NCBI GenBank assembly: GCA_963921825.1 | Contig: OY997588.1 | Location: forward strand, 57,296,803-57,360,802 | From: Erodium maritimum | Taxonomy: Eukaryota; Streptophyta; Magnoliopsida; Geraniales; Geraniaceae | DNA: 64,000 bases | Direction: 5' to 3' | Notes under the pieces: generated by a model | The model's database searches: none | Told to the model about the DNA's origin: nothing | The model's input: the letters and a program-made list of their open reading frames with translations, nothing else | Translations under genes and position numbers: made by a program | In this document: piece after piece, positions 1 through 11,175 of the stretch | Layout of the letters: each line of letters opens with the position of its first letter | Numbering within the stretch: the first letter of the stretch is position 1

Positions 1-303
1 CTTCTCCTGAAGCTCCTAGAGCTGACGTTTCAGCTCGGTCAACTCTGCCGGCGCAAACCTGTAAGGCGCCATCGATATCGCTGCCGTTCCCGGCACCAGG
101 TAAATCCCGAACTCCACCTCACGTTCTGGTGGCAACCCGCTCAACTCCTCAAGAAAGACCTCGGAGAACTCGCACACCACTCGCAGTAACTCTCGGCTCT
201 GCACGGCCGATACTTCCTCCATTGCGGACAATGCCGACAGGAGAACCCCGCTCTTACTACCCAGCACACACGACACCTTCGTGTTGCCTGCTGACACTGT
301 CAC
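1..303 (-). mobile_element. start of the reverse transcriptase region of the left gypsy element (cut by edge)
   Basis: The translated stretch contains [20 protein letters not shown] followed by [17 protein letters not shown]. These match the well-conserved opening of plant gypsy RT (LPPxRxxEFxIxLxPGTxPISxxPYRMAPxEL). The rest lies outside the window. Confidence 0.88.
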
Positions 304-675
304 TCATCGCCTGTAACAGTCGATATTGGCTCGGTACTTCGCCAGCCAATCCATTCCCAAGATCATGTCAAAGGTCGTCATTCCCAGAACGAGAAGGTCA
401 CCAGGGAAAGGACAGTCTACGACTCTAATTTCGCAGGCACGAAAGACCCTAGTCAACAATACATCACCCCCAACTGGGGTGTCCAGGCACAGGGGTGGAC
501 TCAACGGCTCTAAACTCAGCCCCAACCTCTCAGCACAACTCAACGAAATAAACGAGTGCGACGCCCCGGTATCAAATAAGAACAACGCCCATAAATGATA
601 CAATAAACACGTACCCTGAATGGTCTCGCGGTAGGTAGTTGATCCTGGGGCCCGGGAGTCGGTAACTGCGTACAC
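304..675 (-). mobile_element. aspartic protease region of the left gypsy element
   Basis: The active-site stretch FDTGASHSFIS is visible and is followed by DMILGMDWLAKY, a conserved segment just downstream of the protease fold in plant Ty3/gypsy polyproteins. It lies between gag and the start of RT, as expected for gypsy. Part of a fossil polyprotein. Confidence 0.85.
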
Positions 676-948
676 TCTTCCCTGTGACCCTTGCTGCCTC
701 TGACCCGGCGCACTGACTGTTGGATACCCAGATCTCTGCTGCTGTCTCGGAACTGGTGCGCTCGTGGACGATCGCGAGAACCTCGACTACTGACTCTGAC
801 GCGGGCGACCCCTGGGTGAATGCACTGTACGCGACTGCTGCGGTCGCTGCGCTGACGTTGCCCCAATCGGCTCACGGCACCTTGTACTAGTGTGCCCAAA
901 CCTGCCGCACCAGAAACACCTGAGCTCGTCGGCCCTCGGCCCCGAGCC

Positions 949-1932
949 CTACCATGTCCGGCTGATCACTGGTAGCACCGCGGGCCCTCCTCCCATCGGA
1001 CACTCTTGATGCATATGGCCTGGTTGCCCACATGTGAAACATATCGGCTCCCTCTCTGAATGGACTAGCCCCACTGACGCCACCGACCCCATCTGTCTCG
1101 CTCCGCCCTGCTGAGCCTGTGGCCGGAAGAACCCCGTGGTCCTCTGTCTCCTCGGATCTCGGGTCTCGGACGGCCCTGCAACACTGGTCGGCTGCTGTCG
1201 AACCTCACGGGTCCTGGGTGCCTCTCGGAGACCCTGCTCCACTATCGCTGCAGTGTCTACGAGCTCTGAGTACTCTCGCAACCTCAGGGCGAGAACTCGA
1301 TCCCGAATCACCGGCCTCAGCCCCCCCTCGAACCGCCGGCAACGGTTCAGCTCTATCGCCACCATTTCTGGTGCGAATCGGGTCAGGGCCGTGAATCTTG
1401 CCTCATATTCTGCCACTGACGCCCCATCCTGCTGCAGTTCCAGGAACTGCCGATGTCGGTCCATCCGAGCCGACTCGGGGAAATATTGCGCCAAAAAGAC
1501 CGTCCGGAAGATAACGTAGTAGTGCCTGACTCTGCCCCTCACACGCCCCCACCAGTGGTAGGCGCTGTCCCTCAATTGATGGGCTGCAAATGACACTCTA
1601 CTGCGACCTTCCTCGATGCCTGAAGTGTTCAAGTCCCGCGTGACCTGCTCCGGCCATCTCTCGGCTAGGTCGGGGTTCGACTCCCCGAAAAATGTGGGTG
1701 TGCCCAGCTTCAGGAAGTCCAGTAGTGTCCGAGCCGTATGGCCTTCGGCCTGAACGGGCCTCGCTGGAACAACTGCTGTCTCCGGGGCTGGCGATGCCGA
1801 CTCTCTACTGGCGATGATTGCCACCAAACTCTGCACCGTCCTGGTCAGCTCGTCCAGGGAGGTCGTAGTGGGAGGGTCTGCGACCGGCGGGACGCTGGGC
1901 GTGCCCGTAGATGGTCCCGCGTCGCTCCTCAT
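949..1932 (-). mobile_element. gag region of the left gypsy element
   Basis: A frame of about 327 codons opens with ATG at 1932. It has a proline-rich N-terminus, then a retrotransposon gag domain around residues 70-230 (HWWGRVRG and QYFPESARMDRHRQFLEL are recognisable stretches). Near the C-terminus is a CCHC zinc knuckle, CFTCGQPGHMHQEC. This is the capsid-type RNA-binding protein of a Ty3/gypsy element. A related but more degraded gag lies at the right edge of the window (63396-63938). Confidence 0.88.
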
Positions 1933-2791
1933 ATCCTCTCCGACAGGAGTACCCTAGGCTTCCCCGTACTCAGCGGGCTCGACGGTGGGCAACCATCCTG
2001 GTGCCCCTGCTGACCGTCCCCTCCTGCCACGCGCGGGTGCCTGTCCCCATGTCACGGCTGACCGTCCTCGCTTGCCACGAGCCATGTGTTTGGTATCCTC
2101 TGCACGGATACACGCAACCGTTTAGTTTACGAACTTAAACAACGACGACGAGCTCAATAAACTAGCGTTCACACGGCCTACGTCTATCTCTAGCGTACTC
2201 GTCACTAAAACGTCACACCGCCCATGCTATCAATACTTCAATTATCATAATACGTAAAGGAAAACTCAAAACGACCCGACGCAAACATGAACGTCACTCA
2301 AAAACAACACACAACTGCACACGACTCAAAAACGAATCCAAGTCACCCAACCTCAATCACAAGCCGACAAGGCCAACCAAAATCAAACCACGCCCACAGG
2401 GCCAACAAATTTAAAAACACGCCCATAGGGCCAACAAATTTTAAAACTTCCTCATTTTCATTATAAAACCTCATTTCTCGACATCACGTAGTTACAACCC
2501 GGTCCAGGCGTCCCCGAACTACATTGTACTCACTTGATATCAGCACCGTCACGCTCGACTACAGGGGCGCCCCTGAGTCGAGTCGCGACAGCTTAAAAAA
2601 CGTTTCACGCAGCAACACACAAATAGTATGCCAGTAATAACCGTACTGCACATACACACAAACACAAACAGGACTCAAAACACTACGGGTCTACACACGG
2701 TTTCCGACTTGCGTACCCAACGCACGACGGGACTTTACTAACTCGACTCTCCCCACCTAATTGACGTACAGTCCGAGGTGTGAAACCTCGA

Positions 2792-2803
2792 GCTCTGATA
2801 CCA
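2792..2803 (-). other. Primer-binding site for initiator tRNA-Met
   Basis: On the minus strand the sequence is TGGTATCAGAGC, complementary to the 3' end of plant initiator tRNA-Met. It lies three bases inside the LTR end at 2807. This fixes the orientation of the left gypsy element and the inner end of its 5' LTR. Confidence 0.9.
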
Positions 2804-3395
2804 AGCTGTCACGCCCCAAATTCAGTAGAACCGAACCCGGAACGCGAACGTTTAAGACAATAAAACATTTACAAACCTTTTAATAAAACGCTTTAAAACC
2901 ACCATTTAGTTAATCAAAATAATAATTTACAACTCAAAAGTACGTCCCAACAAGCGGACAAAATACAAGGCATACGTCGTTAGACTCAAAAGGAAACCCG
3001 GACTCCCGCTCCTAGCTCTTCAAGCTTCGAGAGCTCACCTAGTCCGTCCCGCGACCAGTACCTGTAGGAAAAGCAGCTAGGGGTGAGCGTTCGCTCACCA
3101 CCACGGATAACAGACTGACTACGGCATACTAGCAGACAATGCCGGTAACACCAACAACAAACCCAACACTGGGGACTACTATCCCCAACTCAAGTAACCC
3201 GACTGACACACAACTGTTACTTTCCCCAACCGACTCAACACTCGGACACGTAATGTAGACCTGAAACAACGATTACGACCTCCTCCAAAGACACGAAAGA
3301 TAACCACGCAACACCCTAGATCACAAAGGATCGCACACCAAAAAAGATCGCAAAGGATCGCACTCCAGCTGCTCCGTCCCCACGCACTTTTCCCA

Positions 3396-3610
3396 ACACG
3401 ACGGTTGGATCAGGCGGTCGACCTGTCGTACTTTTCCCAACACGACAGTTGGATCAGGCGGTCGACCTGTCGCACTTTTCCCGACACGAAGTCCGATCAG
3501 GCTGTCGACCTGTCGCACTTTTCCCAACACGACGGTTGGATCAGGCGGTCGACCTGTCGCAGTTTTCCCAACACGAAGTCCGATCAGGCTGTCGACCTGT
3601 CACACCCCAC
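3396..3610. repeat. Minisatellite, period about 43-44 bp, five copies, inside LTR
   Basis: The core gtcgacctgtcg recurs at 3417, 3461, 3504, 3548 and 3591. Two unit variants (ggttggatcaggcg and gtccgatcaggct) partly alternate. The array is absent from the related solo LTR at 36703-39105. Confidence 0.9.
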
Positions 3611-3683
3611 CCTCAGGCAACCAAAATCACAATCACAAGCAAAGTTCAACAACAGCAACAACACCAGTTTAACACTCCACAAG

Positions 3684-4110
3684 CACTCATGGCCACCCGA
3701 GACACCAACAGTGAAACACGGGTTCAACAACCCCACAAGCACTCATGGCCACCCAAGACACACCAACAGTAAAATACGGGTTTAACAACCCCACAGGCAC
3801 TCATGGCCACCCAAGACACACCAACAGTAAAAGTACGAGTTTAACAACCCCACGGGCACTCATGGCCACCCAAGACACACCAACAGTAAAATACGGGTTT
3901 AACAACCCCACAGGCACTCATGGCCACCCAAGACACACCAATAGTAAATTACGGGTTTAACAACCCCACGGGCACTCATGGCCACCCAAGACACACCAAC
4001 AGTAAATTACGGGTTTAACAGCCCCACGGGCACTCATGGCCACCCAAGACACACCAACAGTAAAATATGGGTTTAACAACCCCACGGGCACTCATGGCCA
4101 CCAAAGACAC
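3684..4110. repeat. Minisatellite, period about 58 bp, eight copies, inside LTR
   Basis: The core cactcatggccaccc recurs at 3684, 3740, 3798, 3857, 3915, 3973, 4031 and 4089, with caagacacaccaacagta between. The solo LTR at 36703 carries six diverged copies of the same unit (37123-37425). Confidence 0.92.
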
Positions 4111-5841
4111 AAATTAAACAATCAACCTCCGGGCATAACCAAATGCCTCCAGTAATTCTCATATCGATAAGTTCACTGTTCCTACGACACTACTAAGTGT
4201 CACATGCACTTCTATTGTTCGATACGTTCCCGTATCATACGACACCACCCGGTGTCGCCTGCCTTTCGAATATTCGAATAAACTTACTTAACCCACGACA
4301 CCCAAGTGTCACATGCATTTCTACTGTTAACTTTCCCTAGTCAGGGCCGAGATCCGGCTACTTTTCCCTACCTCGTATGCTTTCCCAAAAGCTCACTACC
4401 AAGCTCCGGCGTGATCACGATCACTCGCCTAGCTTTCCCTTTCCTCTGTCGGTGGCACGATCTAATAAGAACACAATTTAAAATACTTTTAAGTTCGTAG
4501 GCATAAACTGAATTTTAATATACTTGACCCCCAAAAGTAACCCCGACAATGTCGATCACTCCCAAACTTCCCAATTACTCGACATTGTCGATAATGGACC
4601 CGGAAAGGCCCGTTTCGCCCGACCCGGCGAATATGCCCGGAGATTGGAAAACGTCCTTCCGGGGCTCCGAAAATTCCCGTTTTTGTTTCTGCGGTCTTAG
4701 AATAATTCAAGGGTTCCTATGCACTCGACGGAATCAAATTCCGACTTCCGAGTAATTTAATTCGCGTTTAAAGTTTCTAAACCCTTCAATTACAACTTTC
4801 ACAATTTAAATCCAAAATTCGTTCCGGGTGTGGATTAACTACTTGGGGAACGTCCTAAACCACCCGAACACGAAAACCCGACACCCGAGCTTGTGGGCCC
4901 CACCCGACCATCCTTGGCCGTGGGTGACTAGGGCCGGTTTTGGGGCGGTCCACCATGGTGGTGGCCGGTCCTAGCTCCGGCCAGCCACCCCATGGTTCGG
5001 CCAGCCACCTTACACGGTGGCCGGAGCTCCCCCCGAGCCTCCGATCACCGGAAAACGTTCCTCCTTCGCTCCAAAACATCTCCAACGAACCCCACACCTC
5101 AACTCAACCAAAAACTACTAGTTTTAACCCAAACCCTAACTTTCAAACTTAACAAAACGAAAATCGGATAGTTGCTCACCGTAGTGAATGACGGTGTGAA
5201 CTCGATTCCTTGATCGTTGAGACGATCCACCGATTTGATCGACGGGAAATCACCAAACTCCAAACTCCAAACCTTCCTTCTCTTTTTCTCTCCTTCTCTC
5301 TTCTTTTCTCTCTCCAAAAACTCTTTTTTTTTTCTAGTTATGGCCGAACCCTACCCCCTCTCTCATCCTTGTCTTGTTTCAAAAATACATGACACCACCA
5401 CATATTTGACATGTGGCAAGTGGGTCCCACACCTTTTGGAAAAAATCTTCTAGATATTTTTCAGTCAGATTCGCGAAATTCGGACGTCTCGGGCCCCAAA
5501 CGGGCACTTTTTCCAAGAAATTACGAAACTTCACGGGCTACAAGGAAACGGCTCAACTAAGACCGCTGTGACGACGGCTAAGCTTTTTGGATCCAAAACG
5601 GACCTCGAACGGACCAAAACGTCGCTCGGTTGACTTTTCCAACAAAAAGTCAACATTTCCCAAATTGGTCAAAAAGTTGCCCTGAGTCCCCCGGAACTCA
5701 CTTTGGTCGATAACGGGGTCAATTTAAGTCCGGTATGACCCTCGGGGTCAAATTTAGGTTCATTTAAGTTTCTGTCCAAAATTTTTAAATTTTCCTATTT
5801 TTCGCCGATTTGACTGGCGTTGACCGGGAGTGGTTATTACA

Positions 5842-6468
5842 AGGAGGTAAAGAATAAAACAAGAGACGCAGGAGAAGGATACAACGAAGGGACTCAGATC
5901 TACGCTCCACTTCACCCCAAAAAGGTGAGGAAGGAGCTCCCACCTGTAGATCTGAGCCACACCCCGGTCAAGCAAAGAAGGAGGAGAAGGGGTTGAAAAA
6001 GGAGCGAAGATGAGGAAAAGGAGAAGGACGCGAGAGGCACAGGTGAGAAGAAAAACACCCAAAACTTCCACAGCCAAGGCCGCGAAAGCCACCGGCGGTG
6101 ACGAGGAACACCCGAGGGAGAGAGGAACCACAGTTACAGATCGAAAAACCCTAGATCTGAAGGACACCGGAGCCTCGACGATGGACGTCACCGTTTCCGA
6201 TGGATAGATCCAGTTCATTTAAGTTTCAAAATGCAACACTTTTGGCCTTCTATATTTAACATAAGTTTATTTCACATAAACATTACAGACACAATGTATA
6301 AGAAAATGAAACATAAATGATAAGGAGGCAGAACTTATCATTTGTTACATTAGAGGGACACAAGGAGACTTCATGGTTGTTATTAAGAGAAGGGAAGTGC
6401 TGATTCTATAGGAAGGACATGAAGGAGTTAGCTTTTGGGCTATCCACCTTTCTTTCATATTCATGGCT
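5842..6468. other. FPS 3' flank: no gene recognised
   Basis: Between the gypsy LTR and the FPS stop codon. The stretch 5842-6210 is purine-rich on the plus strand, with open frames on both strands that match no family I recognise. The part next to 6469 should include the FPS 3' UTR. The first five bases (aggag) should be one copy of the target duplication of the left gypsy element, whose other end is not in the window. Confidence 0.5.
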
Positions 6469-9400
6469 CTACTTTTGCCTCTTGTAGATCTTTGCCAAAA
6501 ACGACTTCAGCAGTGCTTGTACAGCCTTACTTGGATGAGCTTCGATGGATCTTATCAGCTTCTCATAACTCTTGCTCTCATAGTCAAAAAATGCACCCTA
6601 CAAAACAAACAAGATTTTCTGAGATAACTGCAACCATGGGTTTTGGGAGAAATGGGACTTCGTATAACCGGTATCAGATCACAGCTTCTAATCTCCATAT
6701 ATATGGTTACAATCATCTAACAGAAAATAAAGTCAGAAGGTTGCTTCCATTTGATGATGTGCACTTGACAAAGCGAATGAATGCCCCATATCAGAGAATA
6801 ATGTCATTAATTGTAGCAATAATCGAGCCCATACCTTTTATTCAATGTATATGACCTCTAGTTTTTCTCCAGTTACTGAAACAGGTTGCATTTTATACTG
6901 ACTACATAACTACTCTTTCTACTACAGAACACACAGAAGTATGGGGAAATCAGAATGGAACCTCAAGATCCAGGACTTTGTAAAGCTCTTTGACCTTTGC
7001 AACGCAGGTGGCATCAGCTTTTCCATAGTTTTCCTGGAAATGAACACACATTCATAAGGGTCTCTACTCTCTAGTAACTATAACGTCATGAATGAAGGAT
7101 AGTGTTTCTTGCTTACAAATAATAATTTCTTTTGTTCTTTGTTTGAAAGTTCTAGTGCCTTCACAACCAACCAAGAGCATTTGAAATCTTCAATATCTGT
7201 TCCAATCTGATGCTCAAATATGACCAGTAAATTCTTTGTGAGAACACAGATTAAAGGGTACTACACACAAGAATATTGCATTACCACAAACTGGCAAAGA
7301 GGTGCTCTTGTGAACTTACCTTACCGATCAGTTCGGGACTACCGAAACAATCCAGATAATCATCCTGAAAATTATCAACAGGGCATGAATAAACTTAATC
7401 TATCAGTACAAAGGATAGTTTTATGCTTGTTACATAATGGAGTCTGATCATGTTATTAGTTCTAAAGTTAGGGTATATTTTCCGTTTTTGTTCCTTTGTC
7501 CTTTGTGGCCATCAAATAAGTATAAAGTGCAATGAAAAATTACCTGTACTTGAAAATATGTTCCCATTTCTATGAGTGTGTTCTTCACATCAACATGATT
7601 CTCAAGATTCTCACCTGCCATAAGCAATGCGCATGCAACCTGGACGTACAGATTAACGCAGAGCAATGAAGTGTTAAAGAAGAATCGATAACTTATGGTT
7701 CAAGTAAGTGTTTCCTACAAAAAGTAAAATGTCAAAGATAGAGAGAGAATAGTAATATTAATACTGAGCATCATGCATTATAAAGGCATAAAATAAGAAT
7801 CTTACTGACCGGAAGGTAAAATGAATAATATGCAGTTTTGTACTGGACAATACGACGGTGGCTGCATAACAATGAAAAAAGTTTTTAACAAATTATCAAG
7901 AATAGGGAGTTAATAGAAGTAAGCCCTATTAACTTACAGTGACATTGAGTACTTAGATAGATCTTTCTCTCCTTCAAGTGTGGTAATTAAATCTATCATT
8001 TGTCCTGAGGCTGTTTGGAATTCCACCTGTAGAATCACAACGAAGGATAAACAAATAGTTCTTCACAAAGATTAAAATTTACGACGTCTATTTACACTGT
8101 TTCCAGGTCATATCACCTCATTAAATAAATCCAGCAAATCTACATAATAAGGCTTTGCTCTGAAGTGCTTTTTGAGAATTCGTGGGACATGGTTCCGAAG
8201 TAATATCCCATCATTCGCAGCAATCATACCCACCTGTGGTGAAAGTATTAAAAAGTTTAAGTAGAACTTCCAGCAAAATGTTATTTTATCAGGAATAACC
8301 ACATATGTGGAGATTGGAACCAGCGACCTCATACTATTAGGGAAAACATCATTTACAGCCCCTCAATGAGGTTTGATTTTTAAAAACACCCCTTATAGGT
8401 GATGGGTTATTAGTAACACTCTGTCAGTCTGTCACCTTTCGTTATCATCAAAAACCCACGGATTCCATTAATTTTGTTCCAAAAAAACCCACAGATATAT
8501 GAGAAAGGGGACAGTGTGTTCCTAATAAACCATCACCTATTTAGAGAGGGGTTTTTTGGGAAAAAATTAACAGAATCTGTAAGTTTTTGTATTTATGAGA
8601 AAGGTGACTGTGTTACTGATAATCCATCCCCCATACAGTGTGTTGTTGAAAATCAAAGGACGCCGAGGGTGTGTTAGTGAAGTTACCCCTACTTATTCTA
8701 TGAGGTCTGTCACTTCACCCTTGGTTCTGTCAGTACAATGTTGAAGGAAAGAAGTCATTCTCTTTAAAAGACGAACCTTTGGCTGTCTGAACCAGCAAGG
8801 TTGACCACGCCGTGTGTGAGAGCCGTCCATGATATCATCCAAAACGAGGAAATATGCTTGGAGCTGCCAAAAAAAATCATTTATAAATTTTTTGGGTTAG
8901 TAGTACTTTTGTCTGACAAATAAACTAACAAACAGAGGGTGGAGGTTGGATGCAGTAGAGTTTGACTAACCCATTCAATGCACCAACCAAGCGCACAAGC
9001 AAGAAAAGTTTCATCTATACTTATTTCTTTTCCTTCGTTCAGTATCTTGTAGCTGTCAACAACAGACAGCCCCCGGTTTAGCTTTCCTGTCAACAACATC
9101 AATCGTTAAATTAAGATATGAACAGCATATATTATGTTGTACAACAAATACGATTTGCCTTTCTTGAAGTAATGGAGCTTCATCTCAAACAGGTCAGGAA
9201 ACAAAGTTGAGCATTTCAGAAATACTAAAGCTACTCCAAAATTATTCCCACCTCCAAGTACATTGTAATCCAGCATCTGCAACATAAACACATGCATTCT
9301 TTATCACGACTTGTATGAACCTCGAAAAGATTAGGAGGAAGAAATGAGGAAGAAAATTCTATAAATAATATGTAATTCATGTGATTATACAATGATAAGA

Positions 9401-10200
9401 TGTTTGTTGTGAAATGGCAAATCGTATTTCTTCCATAGACATAAAGAGCACTGATCTTTAAAATGTGTGTGAAATGGCAAGCAAGGGGGTGTAACTCTAG
9501 TATCTAACTCTCTAGATTACATCAATGGCCATTATGGGTAAAGAAAAGAAAGTGAATCTTTCAATTGTATGAATATGCATAAAGAGCTATCATCAGGAAG
9601 AACCAAATTATTTGCCAAACATTTTCTTTCATTCTTATTTTGCTTGACTTTCAACGCTCATAAACAAAGATAACCTCAAAATTGGACCATGCAACTAATT
9701 AACAAGTCAATGGTGCAAAAAATAATTAACCAAAAAAATTATTGACCAGAATTGTTGACCATTGAAAAATGTTGATCAAATTGAAAAACCTCTCTTTTTC
9801 ATTCCTAAACTAGAAATTCAAGTCCAACCCAAATACTAAAATAAAAATGTGGTAATCGAGCTAAGTTATCACACATTCTTCAATGATTCGATCCCGAACC
9901 GAGTCAAGTTCATCATCGATTACATATAAAACTGAAGATAGCTATGAGCTAAGTACAGCACAAAAACACAGCAGAGTGACAAGCACCGAATATTTATATG
10001 AAAAAACAAGCAATGCCCAAATGATTAAATCGGTGAAACTCTAGCAAAATACACATACAGAGATGAGAGGAAACAGAAAAGGGAATTACCCGCTCGACCC
10101 ATTGACGAGAATCGTCAGTGAAGTCAAAAGCTGGGTCGTTGAGGAGCTCTGACTTCAAGACGTAGTACGCTTCAAGGAATTTGGACTTGAGGTCGGCCAT
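6469..10200 (-). CDS. FPS: Farnesyl diphosphate synthase, 12 exons, 342 aa
   Basis: Condenses dimethylallyl diphosphate with two isopentenyl diphosphates to give farnesyl diphosphate (C15) for sterols, sesquiterpenes, ubiquinone and protein prenylation; the enzyme is normally cytosolic. Exons, from start to stop: 10200-10090, 9276-9252, 9086-8971, 8863-8777, 8233-8117, 8026-7938, 7861-7810, 7639-7544, 7364-7320, 7206-7117, 7033-6962, 6597-6469. All junctions are GT-AG and in phase, and give 342 residues, the usual plant length. The protein starts [20 protein letters not shown]. The first Asp-rich motif is LVLDDIMD (residues about 92-99), followed by [15 protein letters not shown] and the second Asp-rich motif DDYLDCFG (about 232-239) follow, and the C-terminus is KIYKRQK. 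Phe and Tyr stand 4 and 5 residues before the first motif, the pattern that limits chain length to C15 in eukaryotic FPS. No break was seen. Intron 4 (8234-8776) carries a fold-back MITE. I saw no in-frame upstream ATG that would add a transit peptide. Confidence 0.96.
8325..8707. mobile_element. Fold-back MITE in FPS intron 4, 383 bp
   Basis: The ends gacctcata (8325-8333) and tatgaggtc (8699-8707) are perfect inverted repeats. The match continues inward: tagggaaaacatcattt on the left pairs with taggggtaacttcactaac from the right end. The second half is close to a reverse copy of the first, with gatgggttattagtaac at the left against gatggattatcagtaac from the right. The whole element can therefore form a long imperfect hairpin, and it is transcribed as part of the FPS intron. 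I could not identify a clear target duplication or superfamily. Confidence 0.72.
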
Positions 10201-10639
10201 TGTTGCAGGTAACAGAGTATGCAGAGAAACAAATCCAAGCCAGAGGAAGAAGGAGAAGATCCGAAGAGATGAGAAGTATAGAGAAAAGAGCTTCTTGTTA
10301 TAGTGGTGGACAATTTGGGTTGGAAACGGCGTCGTCCGGCTCTTGGCTGGTTTTGGCTCGCACTGGAATTTAAGTTTTACTGCTGAACACTCTAATGTTT
10401 GGTAATTAAGAAACCCTCAAAAGGTCAACTTGAGAATTAAATAATTAGCAGGGTCTATAATAAAGAGATAACACGTGTTTTTGTTCGAAGATATGTTCAA
10501 ACGTGTTAAAATTATACTTCCATACATACGCAGTCGTTTATTCTAGAGATAATTAGTACTCTACTCCAGCTCCTTTGATGATACTCGAATAATGATTTCA
10601 GTGCGTTTATCTGTCCTAGTGTCAATTAGAGTGGATAAA
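10201..10639 (-). promoter_or_regulatory. FPS promoter and 5' UTR region, with a G-box
   Basis: Upstream of the FPS ATG. A pyrimidine-rich leader follows a possible TATA-like TATAAC (10302-10297 on the minus strand). A palindromic G-box, CACGTG, lies at 10472-10477, about 270 bases before the start codon. G-boxes bind bZIP and bHLH factors, so light, jasmonate or abscisic acid control is possible. That is inference from the motif alone. Confidence 0.4.
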
Positions 10640-10735
10640 CCTTTAATTTTTTTATCAGCATAAAAACGATTTTATTCCACCCAAAAGAATACACCCCAAA
10701 ACAGAAATACTAACGGAAGAAGAAGAAGAGATAAA
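10640..10735 (-). mobile_element. Short LINE 3' tail (dead-on-arrival copy)
   Basis: A T-run followed by atcagcataaaaacgatttt reads on the minus strand as a LINE 3' end, ending with ataaaatcg, a short linker and poly(A). It resembles the tail of LINE-2 at 24760-24796. Only about 100 bp remain, consistent with heavy 5' truncation. Confidence 0.45.
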
Positions 10736-10739
10736 CCTT

Positions 10740-10904
10740 CAATATTAATTAGTGGATCAAAGATATGCTTGCATTGTTCGGGGATGTAGTTAATAGGATA
10801 TTGGTGTGGGCTATGACAATTCATTCAGTGGGTTATGGCTCTATTTAGAGTCGGTCTAATCCCCAATTGAGTTGATCCTTCTAAAGTACAATAGCATTGT
10901 CCAC
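10740..10904 (-). mobile_element. Left remnant of the gypsy element that LINE-1 interrupts
   Basis: This DNA lies on the left of the LINE-1 target duplication (10905-10918), and the sequence right of LINE-1 (from 18258) is Athila/Tat-like gypsy gag on the minus strand. It should therefore be the continuation of that old element. I recognise no domain in it by itself. Confidence 0.3.
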
Positions 10905-10918
10905 AAGTGATGTCTCAG
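10905..10918. repeat. LINE-1 target-site duplication, left copy
   Basis: The sequence aagtgatgtctcag is repeated exactly at 18244-18257, directly after the A-tail of LINE-1. Confidence 0.92.
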
Positions 10919-11175
10919 GATACCGAAGTAAAAGGCACTGTTCATTTTCTCTCTAGGCATACAGTGCCCTTCATGTTCTTCTTTGAAGATCTTCACATTC
11001 ACTGTTCCTGTTCTTCTTCACTGATCTATCTCTTCTTAGGCCTCTGATCCCTTCATCTCATCTCCATCTGCCTCTCTTCCTTCCTATTTTGGTGTAGTGC
11101 CTAAGGTGGAGCATCTCCATCGGGCAACCAAAGGTGTTGACTCTTACATTTGAGTACTTCTAGCTGCTTCCCATC

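Larger units (their letters stand above)
1..5841 (-). mobile_element. Ty3/gypsy retrotransposon, Del/Tekay-like chromovirus, cut by the left window edge
   Basis: The element reads leftwards: LTR (2807-5841), primer-binding site (2792-2803), untranslated leader (1933-2791), gag (949-1932), protease (304-675) and the start of reverse transcriptase (1-303). The order gag-protease-RT, the initiator tRNA-Met primer site and the roughly 3 kb LTR fit the Del/Tekay branch of Ty3/gypsy. The 3' half and the second LTR lie outside the window, so LTR divergence cannot date it. It is a fossil with a few breaks in the visible part. Confidence 0.9.
2807..5841 (-). repeat. 5' LTR of the left Del/Tekay-like element (subfamily A), 3035 bp
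   Basis: Read on the minus strand it begins TGTAATAACCACTCCCGG and ends GGGGCGTGACA, so it has TG...CA ends, next to the primer site. The same ends bound a solo LTR at 36703-39105, which is alignable over most of its length apart from the internal tandem arrays. Two minisatellites lie inside (3396-3610 and 3684-4110). Confidence 0.88.

Noticed and set aside
3684-4110. Regular 58-bp repeats that could suggest a CRISPR array
   Set aside because: The whole unit is repeated with no unique spacers, the host is a plant nucleus and the array lies inside an LTR. It is a minisatellite.
5760-6218. 152-codon open frame on the minus strand between the LTR and FPS
   Set aside because: It crosses the LTR boundary at 5841 and matches no family. 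The opposite strand is also open, as expected for biased purine composition.
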